From Denticeps clupeoides (taxonomy: Eukaryota > Chordata > Actinopteri > Clupeiformes > Denticipitidae): 64,000 bases of DNA. The DNA is taken from the NCBI RefSeq assembly GCF_900700375.1, contig NW_021629816.1:1-64000 (forward strand), in the 5' to 3' direction. The notes under the pieces are model-generated. The model was not told the origin of the DNA. It was given only the letters and a program-made list of their open reading frames with translations, and searched no databases. Made by a program: the position numbers and the translations under genes. Positions 43,484-56,600 of the stretch are shown here, in pieces; position 1 is the first letter of the stretch, and each line of letters starts with the position of its first letter.

Positions 43484-44656
43484 GTCCTGGCTTACATCAT
43501 ACGCCATTTGGCTTTAAAACAAATAAATCTGGAGAAATATCTAATAAAGCAAATACTTGTTTTACAGCACAGTTAGTCTTAATGTTCGATGTATCTTCCG
43601 ATAATAAAGAAGCATGGCTGTTACTAACAATCATTTTAATAATCATTTAATCTGTCGATTAATTTTTTAAATTATGAATAAATAAAAGCATTCATTTCCA
43701 ACCCTTTATTCAAAAACAGAATCTTTAGAAAATGCATGAATATAATGATAATTAAACACCAAAACATAACACCAAAAACATGCACATGTATGCTTTACTT
43801 GATCTGGCGAATATAGACTTTTTAAAATGAAGTGCCACCTGAGCTGCCGGAGCAACAAATAATTTATGAAAAGAAATACAATACATATCAGAAAATTGAA
43901 CAGGATTTGTTTGAATGTCTCATTGTACATTTTACCTCTGTTTGTCACGACCACGGGCTGACGGGGGAAGGAAGCGCAGAGACGGGACATCTGGGCAAAT
44001 GGGATTTATTAATACGCACAAAAGAAAAAGGCACGAGGGACAAAACAAAGGAAGCCAAGAAAAACAAACCAACAGGCGTGTGGCGGTTGCCAGGAACTGA
44101 AATAAAAATTCAGGATCCACATCGATGCATCAGTGTCGGTTGCTTCTAACGGGGCTCCAACCACGGATGCCTACCCAGCAGCACCTGTGCATGGTTAGAG
44201 CCCTGCTGTCAGGCTGAGTGCTGCCAGCTGGGGCTCCTGCTGCACCCAGACGTGGCACTGTTACTCTCCAACTTACCATGTAAAATCCAGAACTGGAACC
44301 AGACAGTCAGCACAATTCAGACCAAGCACTTTGTCAATCTTATGCTTCACAAGTTATTTCTGTGCATCTGGACTTTCTCTCACATCTCAACATTACCTTG
44401 AGCTGATTAAATACAGAGATTCTGGGATTCTGCTGCAAGCAGATTTATAATGATTTATAATACCCTTATTACACCTCGCACTGCACCTGGTATACTCCGA
44501 GCCTCCAGTACTGCTCGCCTGGTCCCTCCATCTCTGAAGGTAAAAGGAAGACACAGTAGGATATTTCGGTAAAAAAAGAATCTATAAAGAAAAAATTAAT
44601 GAAACCTCTTTTGCCTTTCTTGAGTTTCACGTGTCTAAAACACAAGACAAACATTA
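43484..44656. other. Truncated intergenic block after C1q copy 2
   Basis: It matches 34977 onward up to the L2 scrap near 44470-44555, then jumps through a deletion (CACGTCT-like match) to AAAACACAAGACAAACATTA, where the satellite begins. No gene recognised. Confidence 0.7.
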
Positions 44657-47600
44657 GTCCAAAAAAAAAACATGTCAGTTTTTCCACTTTTTACTTCTGA
44701 CTTTTGTTGTTTTTTAAATCAGTTTTGTCAGTTAAAAAAAATGACAAAAAATTACACAAGTCAGAAGTAAAAAAGTGAAAAAAAATGACAGTCCAAAAAA
44801 AAAAACATGTCAGTTTTGTCAGTTTTTCCACTTTTTTACTTCTGACTCTTGTTGTTTTTTTTTAACTTTGTCATTTTTTCCACTTATTCACATAAGTTGA
44901 AATTGTAAAATGCTCAAACATTTACAGTCCAAAAAAAAACAATAGTCAGAAGTGAAAAGATTAAAAAAAAAAGACAAAAAATAACAAAAGTTAGAAGCGA
45001 AAATGTGAAAAAAAATTAGAAAGTTAAAAAAAAACATATCAGTTTTGTCAGGTTTTCCACTTTTTTACTTCTGACTTTTTTTGTTTTTTAAATCAGTTTT
45101 GTCAGTTAATGAAATCTCCCTTTTTTACTTCTGACTTTTGTTTTTTTTTTTTAACTTTTTTTATACTTATTCACATAAGTTAAAATTGTAAAATGCTCAA
45201 AAATTTACAAAGTCCAAGAGAAAAAAAAAAGTCAGAAATGAAAAGGTTAAAAAAAATGACATAAAAAACAAAAGACAGAAGCGAGAAAGTGATAAAAAAT
45301 GACAAATTCGAAAAAAAACATTTTAGTTTTTTCAGTTTTTCCACTTTTCTACTTTTGACTTTTGTTGTTTTTTAAATCAGTTTTGTCAGTTATTTCCCTT
45401 TTTCACTTTTGACTTTTGTTTTTTTTTACTTTGTCATTTTTTCCACTTATTCATCAAAGTTGGAATCGTAAAATGTTAAAAAAAATCTACAAAGTCGCAA
45501 AAAAAAAACATAATTCAGAAGTAAGAAGGTTAAAAAATGACAAAAAATAACAAAAGTCCGAAGCGAAAAAGTGAAAAAAATGACAAAGTCCAAAAAAAAA
45601 CATGCATGTTTTGTCAGTTTTTCCACTTTATTACTTCTGACTTTTGTTGTTTTTTAAATCAGTTTTGTCAGTTATTTCCCTTTGTTACATCTGACTATTG
45701 TTTTTTTTTTTTACTTTTTCATTTTTTATACTTTTTCACATAAGTTAAAATTGTAAAATGCTCAAAAATTTAAAGGTCCAAGAAAAAAAAAATCAGAAGT
45801 GAAAAGGTTAAAAAAAATGACAAAAAAAACAAAAGACAGAAGCGAAAAAGTGAATAAAATGACAAAGTCGAAAAAAAAACATGTTATTTTTGTCAGTTTT
45901 TCCACTTTGTTACTTCTGACTGTTGTTGTTTTTTAAATCAATTTTGTCAGTTATTTCCTTTTTTTTTCCTTCTGACTTTTTTTTTTAACTTTGTCATTTA
46001 TTCCACTTATTCACATGAGTTGAAATTCTGAAATGCTCCAAAATTTACAGTCCAAAAAAAAAACAATATTCAGAAGTGAAAGGGTTAAAAAAAAGACAAA
46101 AAATATGAAAAAAAAACAGAAGAGAAAAAGTGAAAAAAATGACAAATTCGAAAAAAAAAACATTTTAGTTTTGTCAGTTTTTCCACTTTTTTACTTCTGA
46201 CTTTTGTTGTTTTTTAAATCAGTTTTGTCAGTTACTTCCCTTTATCACTTCTGACTTTTTTTTTTAACTTTGTCATTTTTTCCACTTATTCACCTAAGTT
46301 GGAATTGTTAAATGCTCAAAAATCTACAAAGTCGAGAAAAAAAAAGTCAAAAGTAAAAAAGTTAAAAAATGACAAAAAATGACAAAAGTCAGAAGAGAAA
46401 AAGTGAAAAAAATGACAGTCGAAAAAAAACATGTCAGTTTTGTCAGTTTTTCCACTTTTTTTACTTATGACTTTTGTTGTTTTTTAAATCAGTTTTGTCA
46501 GTTATTTCCCTTTTTCACTTCTGACTTGTTTTTTTTTAACTTTGTCATTTTTTCCACTTATTCACCTAAGTTGGAATTGTAAAATGCTCAAAAATCTACA
46601 AAGTCGAAAAAAGTAAAAAGTAAAAAGGTTAAAAAATGACAAAAAAAAACAAAAGTCAGAAGTGAAAAAGGGAAATAACTGGCAAAACTGATTTAAAAAA
46701 CAACAAGAGTCAGAAGTAAAAACGTGGAAAAACTGACAAAACTGACATGTTTTTTTTTGACTTTGTAATTTTTTTCACTTTTTCGCTTCTGACCTTTGTC
46801 ATTTTTTGTCTTTTTTTTTTCCTTTTTTCTTCGGACTTTTTTTTTTTTTTTTCGACTTTGTAGATTTTTGAGCATTTTACAATTCCTACTTAGGTGAATA
46901 AGTGGAAAAAATGACAAAGATAAAAAAAAGTCAGAAGTGAAAAAGGGAAATAACTGACAAAACTGATTTAAAAAACAACAAAAGTCAGAAGTAAAAAAGT
47001 GGAAAAACTGACAAAACTGACATGTTTTTTTTCGACTTTGTCATATTTCTCACTTTTTCTCTTCTGACTTTTGTCATTTTTTGTCATTTTTTTAACCTTT
47101 TTACTTCAGAATTTTGTTTTTTTTTCGACTTTGTAGATTTTGAGCATTTTACAATTCCTACTTAGGTGAATAAGTGGAAAAAATGACAAAGATAAAAAAA
47201 AAACAAGTCAGAAGTGAAAAAGGGAAATAACTGACAAAACTGATTTAAAAAACAACAAAAGTCAGAAGTTAAAAAAGTGGAAAAACTGACAAAACTGATT
47301 TAAAAACAACAAAAGTCAGAAGTAAAAAGAGTGGAAAAACTGACAAAACTGACATGTTTTTTTTCGACTTTGTCATGTTTCTTACTTTTTCTCTTCTGAC
47401 TTTGTCATTTTTTTTTCATTTTTTTAACCTTTTTACTTCGGACTTTTGTTTTTTTTTCGACTTTGTAGATTTTTGAGCATTTTACAATTCCAACTTAGTT
47501 GAATAAGTGGAAAAAATGACAAAGATAAAAAAAAAAGTCAGAAGTGAAAAAGGGAAATAACTGACAAAACTGATTTAAAAAACAACAAGAATCAGAAGCA

Positions 47601-50600
47601 AAAACGTGGAAAAACTGACAAAACTGACATGTTTTTTTTTCGACTTTGTCATTTTTCTCACCTTTTCTCTTCTGACTTTTGTCATTTTTTGTCATTTTTT
47701 TTTCCTTTTTACTTCGGACTTTTGTTTTTTTTTCGTTTTTGTAGATTTTTGAGCATTTTACAATTCCAACTTAGTTGAATAAGTGGAAAAAATGACAAAG
47801 TTAAAAAAAAACAAAAGTCAGAAGTGAAAAAGGGAAATAACTGACAAAACTGATTTAAAAACAACAAAAGTCAGAAGTAAAAAAAGTGGAAAAACTGACA
47901 AAACTGATTTAAAAACAACAAAAGTCAGAAGTAAAAAGAGTGGAAAAAACTGACAAAACTGACATGTTTTTTTTCGACTTTGTCATTTTTCTCACTTATT
48001 CTCTTCTGACTTTTGTCATTTTTTGTCATTTTTTTTCCTTTTTACTTCGGACTTTTGTTTTTTTTTTTCGTTTTTGTAGATTTTTGAGCATTTTACAATT
48101 CCAACTTAGTTGAATAAGTGGAAAAAATGACAAAGTTAAAAAAAAACAAAAGTCAGGAGTGAAAAAGGGAAATAACTGACAAAACTGATTTAAAAACAAC
48201 AAAAGTCAGAAGTAAAAAAAGTGGAAAAACTGACAAAACTGATTTAAAAACAACAAAAGTCAGAAGTAAAAAGAGTGGAAAAACTGACAAAACTGACATG
48301 TTTTTTTTCGACTTTGTCATGTTTCTTACTTTTTCTCTTCTGACTTTGTCATTTTTTTTTCATTTTTTTAACCTTTTTACTTCGGACTTTTGTTTTTTTT
48401 TCGACTTTGTAGATTTTTGAGCATTTTACAATTCCAACTTAGTTGAATAAGTGGAAAAAATGACAAAGATAAAAAAAAAAGTCAGAAGTGAAAAAGGGAA
48501 ATAACTGACAAAACTGATTTAAAAAACAACAAGAATCAGAAGCAAAAACGTGGAAAAACTGACAAAACTGACATGTTTTTTTTTCGACTTTGTCATTTTT
48601 CTCACCTTTTCTCTTCTGACTTTTGTCATTTTTTGTCATTTTTTTTTCCTTTTTACTTCGGACTTTTGTTTTTTTTTCATTTTTGTAGATTTTTGAGCAT
48701 TTTACAATTCCAACTTAGTTGAATAAGTGGAAAAAATGACAAAGTTAAAAAAAAACAAAAGTCAGGAGTGAAAAAGGGAAATAACTGACAAAACTGATTT
48801 AAAAACAACAAAAGTCAGAAGTAAAAAAAGTGGAAAAACTGACAAAACTGATTTAAAAACAACAAAAGTCAGAAGTAAAAAGAGTTGAAAAACTGACAAA
48901 ACTGACATGTTTTTTTTCGACTTTGTCATTTTTCTCACTTATTCTCTTCTGACTTTTGTCATTTTTTTGTCATTTTTTTTTTCCTTTTTACTTTGGACTT
49001 TTGTTTTTTTTTCGTTTTTGTAGATTTTTGAGCATTTTACAATTCCAACTTAGTTGAATAAGTGGAAAAAATGACAAAGTTAAAAAAAAACAAAAGTCAG
49101 GAGTGAAAAAGGGAAATAACTGACAAAACTGATTTAAAAACAACAAAAGTCAGAAGTAAAAAAAGTGGAAAAACTGACAAAACTGATTTAAAAACAACAA
49201 AAGTCAGAAGTAAAAAGAGTGGAAAAACTGACAAAACTGACATGTTTTTTTTCGACTTTGTCATTTTTCTCACTTATTCTCTTCTGACTTTTGTCATTTT
49301 TTGTCATTTTTTTTTCCTTTTTACTTCGGACTTTTGTTTTTTTTTTCGTTTTTGTAGATTTTTGAGCATTTTACAATTCCAACTTAGTTGAACAAGTGGA
49401 AAAAATGACAAAGTTAAAAAAAAACAAAAGTCAGGAGTGAAAAAGGGAAATAACTGACAAAACTGATTTAAAAACAACAAAAGTCAGAAGTAAAAAAAGT
49501 GGAAAAACTGACAAAACTGATTTAAAAACAACAAAAGTCAGAAGTAAAAAGAGTGGAAAAACTGACAAAACTGACATGTTTTTTATCGACTTTGTCATTT
49601 TTCTTACTTTTTCTCTTCTGACTTTTGTCATTTTTTTTCATTTTTTTAACCTTTTTACTTCGGACTTTTGTTTTTTTTTCGACTTTGTAGATTTTTGAGC
49701 ATTTTACAATTCCAACTTAGTTGGATAAGTGGAAAAAATGAAAAAGATAAAAAAAAAGTCAGAAGTGAAAAAGGGAAATAACTGACAAAACTGATTTAAA
49801 AAACAACAAGAATCAGAAGTAAAAAGAGTGGAAAAACTGACAAAACTGACATGTTTTTTTTCGACTGTCATTTTTCTCACTTTTTCTCTTCTGACTTTTG
49901 TCATTTTTTGTCATTTTTTTTTTCCTTTTTACTTCGGACTTTTGTTTTTTTTTTTTCATTTTTGTAGATTTTTGAGCATTTTAACATTCCAACTTAGTTG
50001 AATAAGTGGAAAAAATGACAAAGTTAAAAAAAAAACAAAAGTCAGGAGTGAAAAAGGGAAATAACAGACAAAACTGATTTAAAAACAACAAAAGTCAGAA
50101 GTAAAAAGAGTGGAAAAACTGACAAAACTGACATGTTTTTTTTCGACTTTGTCATTTTTCTTACTTTTTCTCTTCTGACTTTTGTCATTTTTTTTCATTT
50201 TTTTAACCTTTTTACTTCGGACTTTTGTTTTTTTTTTCGACTTTGTAGATTTTGAGCATTTTACAATTCCAACTTAGTTGAATAAGTGGAAAAAATGACA
50301 AAGATAAAAAAAAAGTCAGAAGTGAAAAAGGGAAATAACTGACAAAACTGATTTAAAAAACAACAAGAATCAGAAGTAAAAACGTGGAAAAACTGACAAA
50401 ACTGACATGTTTTTTTTCGACTTTGTCATTTTTTTCACTTTTTCGCTTCTGACTTTTGTCATTTTTTGTCATTTTTTTTTCCTTTTTACTTCGGACTTTT
50501 GTTTTTTTTTCGTTTTTGTAGATTTTTGAGCATTTTACAATTCCAACTTAGTTGAATAAGTGGAAAAAATGACAAAGTTAAAAAAAAACAAAAGTCAGGA

Positions 50601-53600
50601 GTGAAAAAGGGAAATAACTGACAAAACTGATTTAAAAACAACAAAAGTCAGAAGTAAAAAAAGTGGAAAAACTGACAAAACTGATTTAAAAACAACAAAA
50701 GTCAGAAGTAAAAAGAGTGGAAAAACTGACAAAACTGACATGTTTTTTATCGACTTTGTCATTTTTCTTACTTTTTCTCTTCTGACTTTTGTCATTTTTT
50801 TTCATTTTTTTAACCTTTTTACTTCGGACTTTTGTTTTTTTTTTCGACTTTGTAGATTTTTGAGCATTTTACAATTCCAACTTAGTTGAATAAGTGGAAA
50901 AAATGAAAAAGATAAAGAAAAAGTCAGAATTGAAAAAGGGAAATAACTGACAAAACTGATTTAAAAAACAAGAATCAGAAGTAAAAACGTGGAAAAACTG
51001 ACAAAACTGACATGTTTTTTTTCGACTGTCATTTTTCTCACTTTTTCTCTTCTGACTTTTGTCATTTTTTGTCATTTTTTTTCCTTTTTACTTCGGACTT
51101 TTGTTTTTTTCGTTTTTGTAGATTTTTGAGCATTTTACAATTCCAACTTAGTTGAATAAGTGGAAAAAATGACAAAGTTAAAAAAAAAACAAAAGTCAGC
51201 AGTGAAAAAGGGAAATAACTGACAAAACTGATTTAAAAACAACAAAAGTCAGAAGTAAAAAAAGTGGAAAACTGACAAAACTGATTTAAAAACAACAAAA
51301 GTCAGAAGTAAAAAGAGTGGAAAAACTGACAAAACTGACATGTTTTTTTTCGACTTTGTCATTTTTCTTACTTTTTCTCTTCTGACTTTTGTCATTTTTT
51401 TTCATTTTTTTAACCTTTTTACTTCGGACTTTTGTTTTTTTTTCGACTTTGTAGATTTTTGAGCATTTTACAACTCCAACTTAGTTGAATAAGTGGAAAA
51501 AATGACAAAGATAAAAAAAAAAGTCAGAAGTGAAAAAGGGAAATAACGGACAAAACTGATTTAAAAAACAACAAGAATCAGAAGTAAAAACGTGGAAAAA
51601 CTGACAAAACTGACATGTTTTTTTTCGACTTTGTCATTTTTTTTCACTTTTTCGCTTCTGACTTTTGTCCTTTTTTGTCATTTTTTTTTAACCTTTTTAC
51701 TTCGGACTTTTGTTATTTTTTTCGACTTTGTAGATTTTAGAGCATTTTACAATTCCAACTTAGGTAAATAAGTGGAAAAAATGACAAAGTTAAAAAAAAA
51801 AAGTCAGAAGTAAAAAAGGGAAATAACTGACAAAACTGATTTAAAAAACAACAAAAGTCAGAAGTAAAAAAAGTGGAAAAACTGACAAAACTGACATGTT
51901 TTTTTTCGACTTTGTAGATTTTAGAGCATTTTACAATTCCAACTTAGGTGAATAAGTGGAAAAAATGACAAAGTTAAAAAAAAACAAAAGTCAGAAGTGA
52001 AAAAGGGAAATAACTGACAAAACTGATTTAAAAACAACAAAAGTCAGAAGTTAAAAAAAGTGGAAAAACTGACAAAACTGACGTTTTTTTTTTACTTTGT
52101 CATTTTTCTCACTTTTTCTCTTCTGACTTTTGTCATATTTTGTAATTTTTTTAACCTTTTTACTTCAGAATTTTTTTTTTTTTCGACTTTGTAGATTTTT
52201 GAGCTTTTTACAATTCCATCTTAGTTGAATAAGTGGAAAAAATGACAAAGTTAAAAAAAAACAAAAGTCAGAAGTTAAAAAGGAAATAACTGACAAAACT
52301 GATTTAAAAAACAACAAAAGTCAGAAATAAAAAAGTGGAAAAACTGACAAATCTGACATGTTTATTTTCGACTTTGTCATTTTTTTCACTTTTTCGCTTC
52401 TGACTTTTGACATTTTTTGTCATTTTTTTTTACCTTTTTACTTCGGACTTTTGTTATTTTTTTCGACTTTGTAGATTTTTGAGCATTTTACAACTCCAAC
52501 TTAGTTGAATAAGTGGAAAAAATGACAAAGATAAAAAAAAAAGTCAGAAGTGAAAAAGGGAAATAACGGACAAAACTGATTTAAAAAACAACAAGAATCA
52601 GAAGTAAAAACGTGGAAAAACTGACAAAACTGACATGTTTTTTTTCGACTTTGTCATTTTTTTTCACTTTTTCGCTTCTGACTTTTGTCCTTTTTTGTCA
52701 TTTTTTTTTAACCTTTTTACTTCGGACTTTTGTTATTTTTTTCGACTTTGTAGATTTTAGAGCATTTTACAATTCCAACTTAGGTGAATAAGTGGAAAAA
52801 ATGACAAAGTTAAAAAAAAACAAAAGTCAGAAGTGAAAAAGGGAAATAACTGACAAAACTGATTTAAAAACAACAAAAGTCAGAAGTTAAAAAAAGTGGA
52901 AAAACTGACAAAACTGACGTTTTTTTTTTACTTTGTCATTTTTCTCACTTTTTCTCTTCTGACTTTTGTCATATTTTGTCATTTTTTTAACCTTTTTACT
53001 TCAGAATTTTTTTTTTTTTCGACTTTGTAGATTTTTGAGCTTTTTACAACTCCAACTTAGTTGAATAAGTGGAAAAAATGACAAAGATAAAAAAAAAAGT
53101 CAGAAGTGAAAAAGGGAAATAACTGACAAAACTGATTTAAAAAACAACAAAAGTCAGAAGTAAATAAAGTGGAAAAACTGACAAAACTGACATGTTTTTT
53201 TTCGACTTTGTAGATTTTAGAGCATTTTACAATTCCAACTTAGGTGAATAAGTGGAATAAATGACAAAGTTAAAAAAAAAAAAGTCAGAAGTAAAAAAGG
53301 GAAATAACTGAAAAAACTGATTTAAAAAACAACAAAAGTCAGAAGTAAAAAGAGTGGAAAAACTGACAAAACTGACATGTTTTTTTCGACTTGGTCATTT
53401 TTCTCACTTTTTCTCTTCTGACTTTTGTCATTTTTTGCAATTTTTTTTTCCTTTTTACTTCGGACTTTTGTTTTTTTTTCGTTTTTGTAGATTTTTGAGC
53501 ATTTTACAATTCCAACTTAGTTGAATAAGTGGAAAAAATGACAAAGTTAAAAAAAAAACAAAAGTCAGGAGTGAAAAAGGGAAATAACAGACAAAACTGA

Positions 53601-56600
53601 TTTAAAAACAACAAAAGTCAGAAGTAAAAAAAGTGGAAAACTGACAAAACTGATTTAAAAACAACAAAAGTCAGAAGTAAAAAGAGTGGAAAAACTGACA
53701 AAACTGACATGTTTTTTTTCGACTTTGTCATTTTTCTTACTTTTTCTCTTCTGACTTTTGTCATTTTTTTTCATTTTTTTAACCTTTTTACTTCGGACTT
53801 TTGTTTTTTTTTCGACTTTGTAGATTTTTGAGCATTTTACAACTCCAACTTAGTTGAATAAGTGGAAAAAATGACAAAGATAAAAAAAAAGTCAGAAGTG
53901 AAAAAGGGAAATAACGGACAAAACTGATTTAAAAAACAACAAGAATCAGAAGTAAAAACGTGGAAAAACTGACAAAACTGACATGTTTTTTTTCGACTTT
54001 GTCATTTTTTTTCACTTTTTCGCTTCTGACTTTTGTCCTTTTTTGTCATTTTTTTTTAACCTTTTTACTTCGGACTTTTGTTATTTTTTTCGACTTTGTA
54101 GATCTTAGAGCATTTTACAATTCTAACTTAGGTAAATAAGTGGAAAAAATGACAAAGTTAAAAAAAAAAAGTCAGAAGTAAAAAAGGGAAATAACTGACA
54201 AAACTGATTTAAAAAACAACAAAAGTCAGAAGTAAAAAAAGTGGAAAAACTGACAAAACTGACATGTTTTTTTTCGACTTTGTAGATTTTAGAGCATTTT
54301 ACAATTCCAACTTAGGTGAATAAGTGGAAAAAATGACAAAGTTAAAAAAAAACAAAAGTCAGAAGTGAAAAAGGGAAATAACTGACAAAACTGATTTAAA
54401 AACAACAAAAGTCAGAAGTTAAAAAAAGTGGAAAAACTGACAAAACTGACGTTTTTTTTTTACTTTGTCATTTTTCTCACTTTTTCTCTTCTGACTTTTG
54501 TCATATTTTGTCATTTTTTTAACCTTTTTACTTCAGAATTTTTTTTTTTTTCGACTTTGTAGATTTTTGAGCTTTTTACAATTCCATCTTAGTTGAATAA
54601 GTGGAAAAAATGACAAAGTTAAAAAAAACAAAAGTCAGAAGTTAAAAAGGAAATAACTGACAAAACTGATTTAAAAAACAACAAAAGTCAGAAGTAAAAA
54701 AGTGGAAAAACTGACAAATCTGACATGTTTATTTTCGACTTTGTCATTTTTTTCACTTTTTCGCTTCTGACTTTTGACATTTTTTGTCATTTTTTTTTAC
54801 CTTTTTACTTCGGACTTTTGTTATTTTTTTCGACTTTGTAGATTTTAGAGCATTTTACAATTCCAACTTAGTTGAATAAGTGGAAAAAATGACAAAGTTA
54901 AAAAAAAAACAAAAGTCAGGAGTGAAAAAGGGAAATAACAGACAAAACTGATTTAAAAACAACAAAAGTCAGAAGTAAAAAGAGTGGAAAAACTGACATG
55001 TTTTTTTTCGACTTTGTCATTTTTCTTACTTTTTCTCTTCTGACTTTTGTCATTTTTTTTCATTTTTTTAACCTTTTTACTTCGGACTTTTGTTTTTTTT
55101 TTCGACTTTGTAGATTTTTGAGCATTTTACAATTCCAACTTAGTTGAATAAGTGGAAAAAATGACAAAGATAAAAAAAAGTCAGAAGTGAAAAAGGGAAA
55201 TAACTGACAAAACTGATTTAAAAAACAACAAGAATCAGAAGTAAAAACGTGGAAAAACTGACAAAACTGACATGTTTTTTTTCGACTTTGTCATTTTTTT
55301 CACTTTTTCGCTTCTGACTTTTGTCATTTTTTGTCATTTTTTTTTCCTTTTTACTTCGGACTTTTGTTTTTTTTTCGTTTTTGTAGATTTTTGAGCATTT
55401 TACAATTCCAACTTAGTTGAATAAGTGGAAAAAATGACAAAGTTAAAAAAAAACAAAAGTCAGGAGTGAAAAAGGGAAATAACTGACAAAACTGATTTAA
55501 AAACAACAAAAGTCAGAAGTAAAAAAAGTGGAAAAACTGACAAAACTGATTTAAAAACAACAAAAGTCAGAAGTAAAAAGAGTGGAAAAACTGACAAAAC
55601 TGACATGTTTTTTATCGACTTTGTCATTTTTCTTACTTTTTCTCTTCTGACTTTTGTCATTTTTTTTCATTTTTTTAACCTTTTTACTTCGGACTTTTGT
55701 TTTTTTTTCGACTTTGTAGATTTTTGAGCATTTTACAATTCCAACTTAGTTGAATAAGTGGAAAAAATGAAAAAGATAAAGAAAAAGTCAGAAGTGAAAA
55801 AGGGAAATAACTGACAAAACTGATTTAAAAAACAAGAATCAGAAGTAAAAACGTGGAAAAACTGACAAAACTGACATGTTTTTTTTCGACTGTCATTTTT
55901 CTCACTTTTTCTCTTCTGACTTTTGTCATTTTTTGTCATTTTTTTTCCTTTTTACTTCGGACTTTTGTTTTTTTTTTCGTTTTTGTAGATTTTTGAGCAT
56001 TTTACAATTCCAACTTAGTTGAATAAGTGGAAAAAATGACAAAGTTAAAAAAAAAACAAAAGTCAGGAGTGAAAAAGGGAAATAACAGACAAAACTGATT
56101 TAAAAACAACAAAAGTCAGAAGTAAAAAAAGTGGAAAACTGACAAAACTGATTTAAAAACAACAAAAGTCAGAAGTAAAAAGAGTGGAAAAACTGACAAA
56201 ACTGACATGTTTTTTTTTCGACTTTGTCATTTTTCTTACTTTTTCTCTTCTGACTTTTGTCATTTTTTTTCATTTTTTTAACCTTTTTACTTCGGACTTT
56301 TGTTTTTTTTTTCGACTTTGTAGATTTTTGAGCATTTTACAACTCCAACTTAGTTGAATAAGTGGAAAAAATGACAAAGATAAAAAAAAAAGTCAGAAGT
56401 GAAAAAGGGAAATAACGGACAAAACTGATTTAAAAAACAACAAGAATCAGAAGTAAAAACGTGGAAAAACTGACAAAACTGACATGTTTTTTTTCGACTT
56501 TGTCATTTTTTTTCACTTTTTCGCTTCTGACTTTTGTCCTTTTTTGTCATTTTTTTTAACCTTTTTACTTCGGACTTTTGTTATTTTTTTCGACTTTGTA

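Noticed and set aside
47495-47695. 66-residue minus-strand frames repeated in the satellite (MTKNDKSQK...)
   Set aside because: They are low-complexity translations of the satellite monomer that break or shift as monomer length changes.
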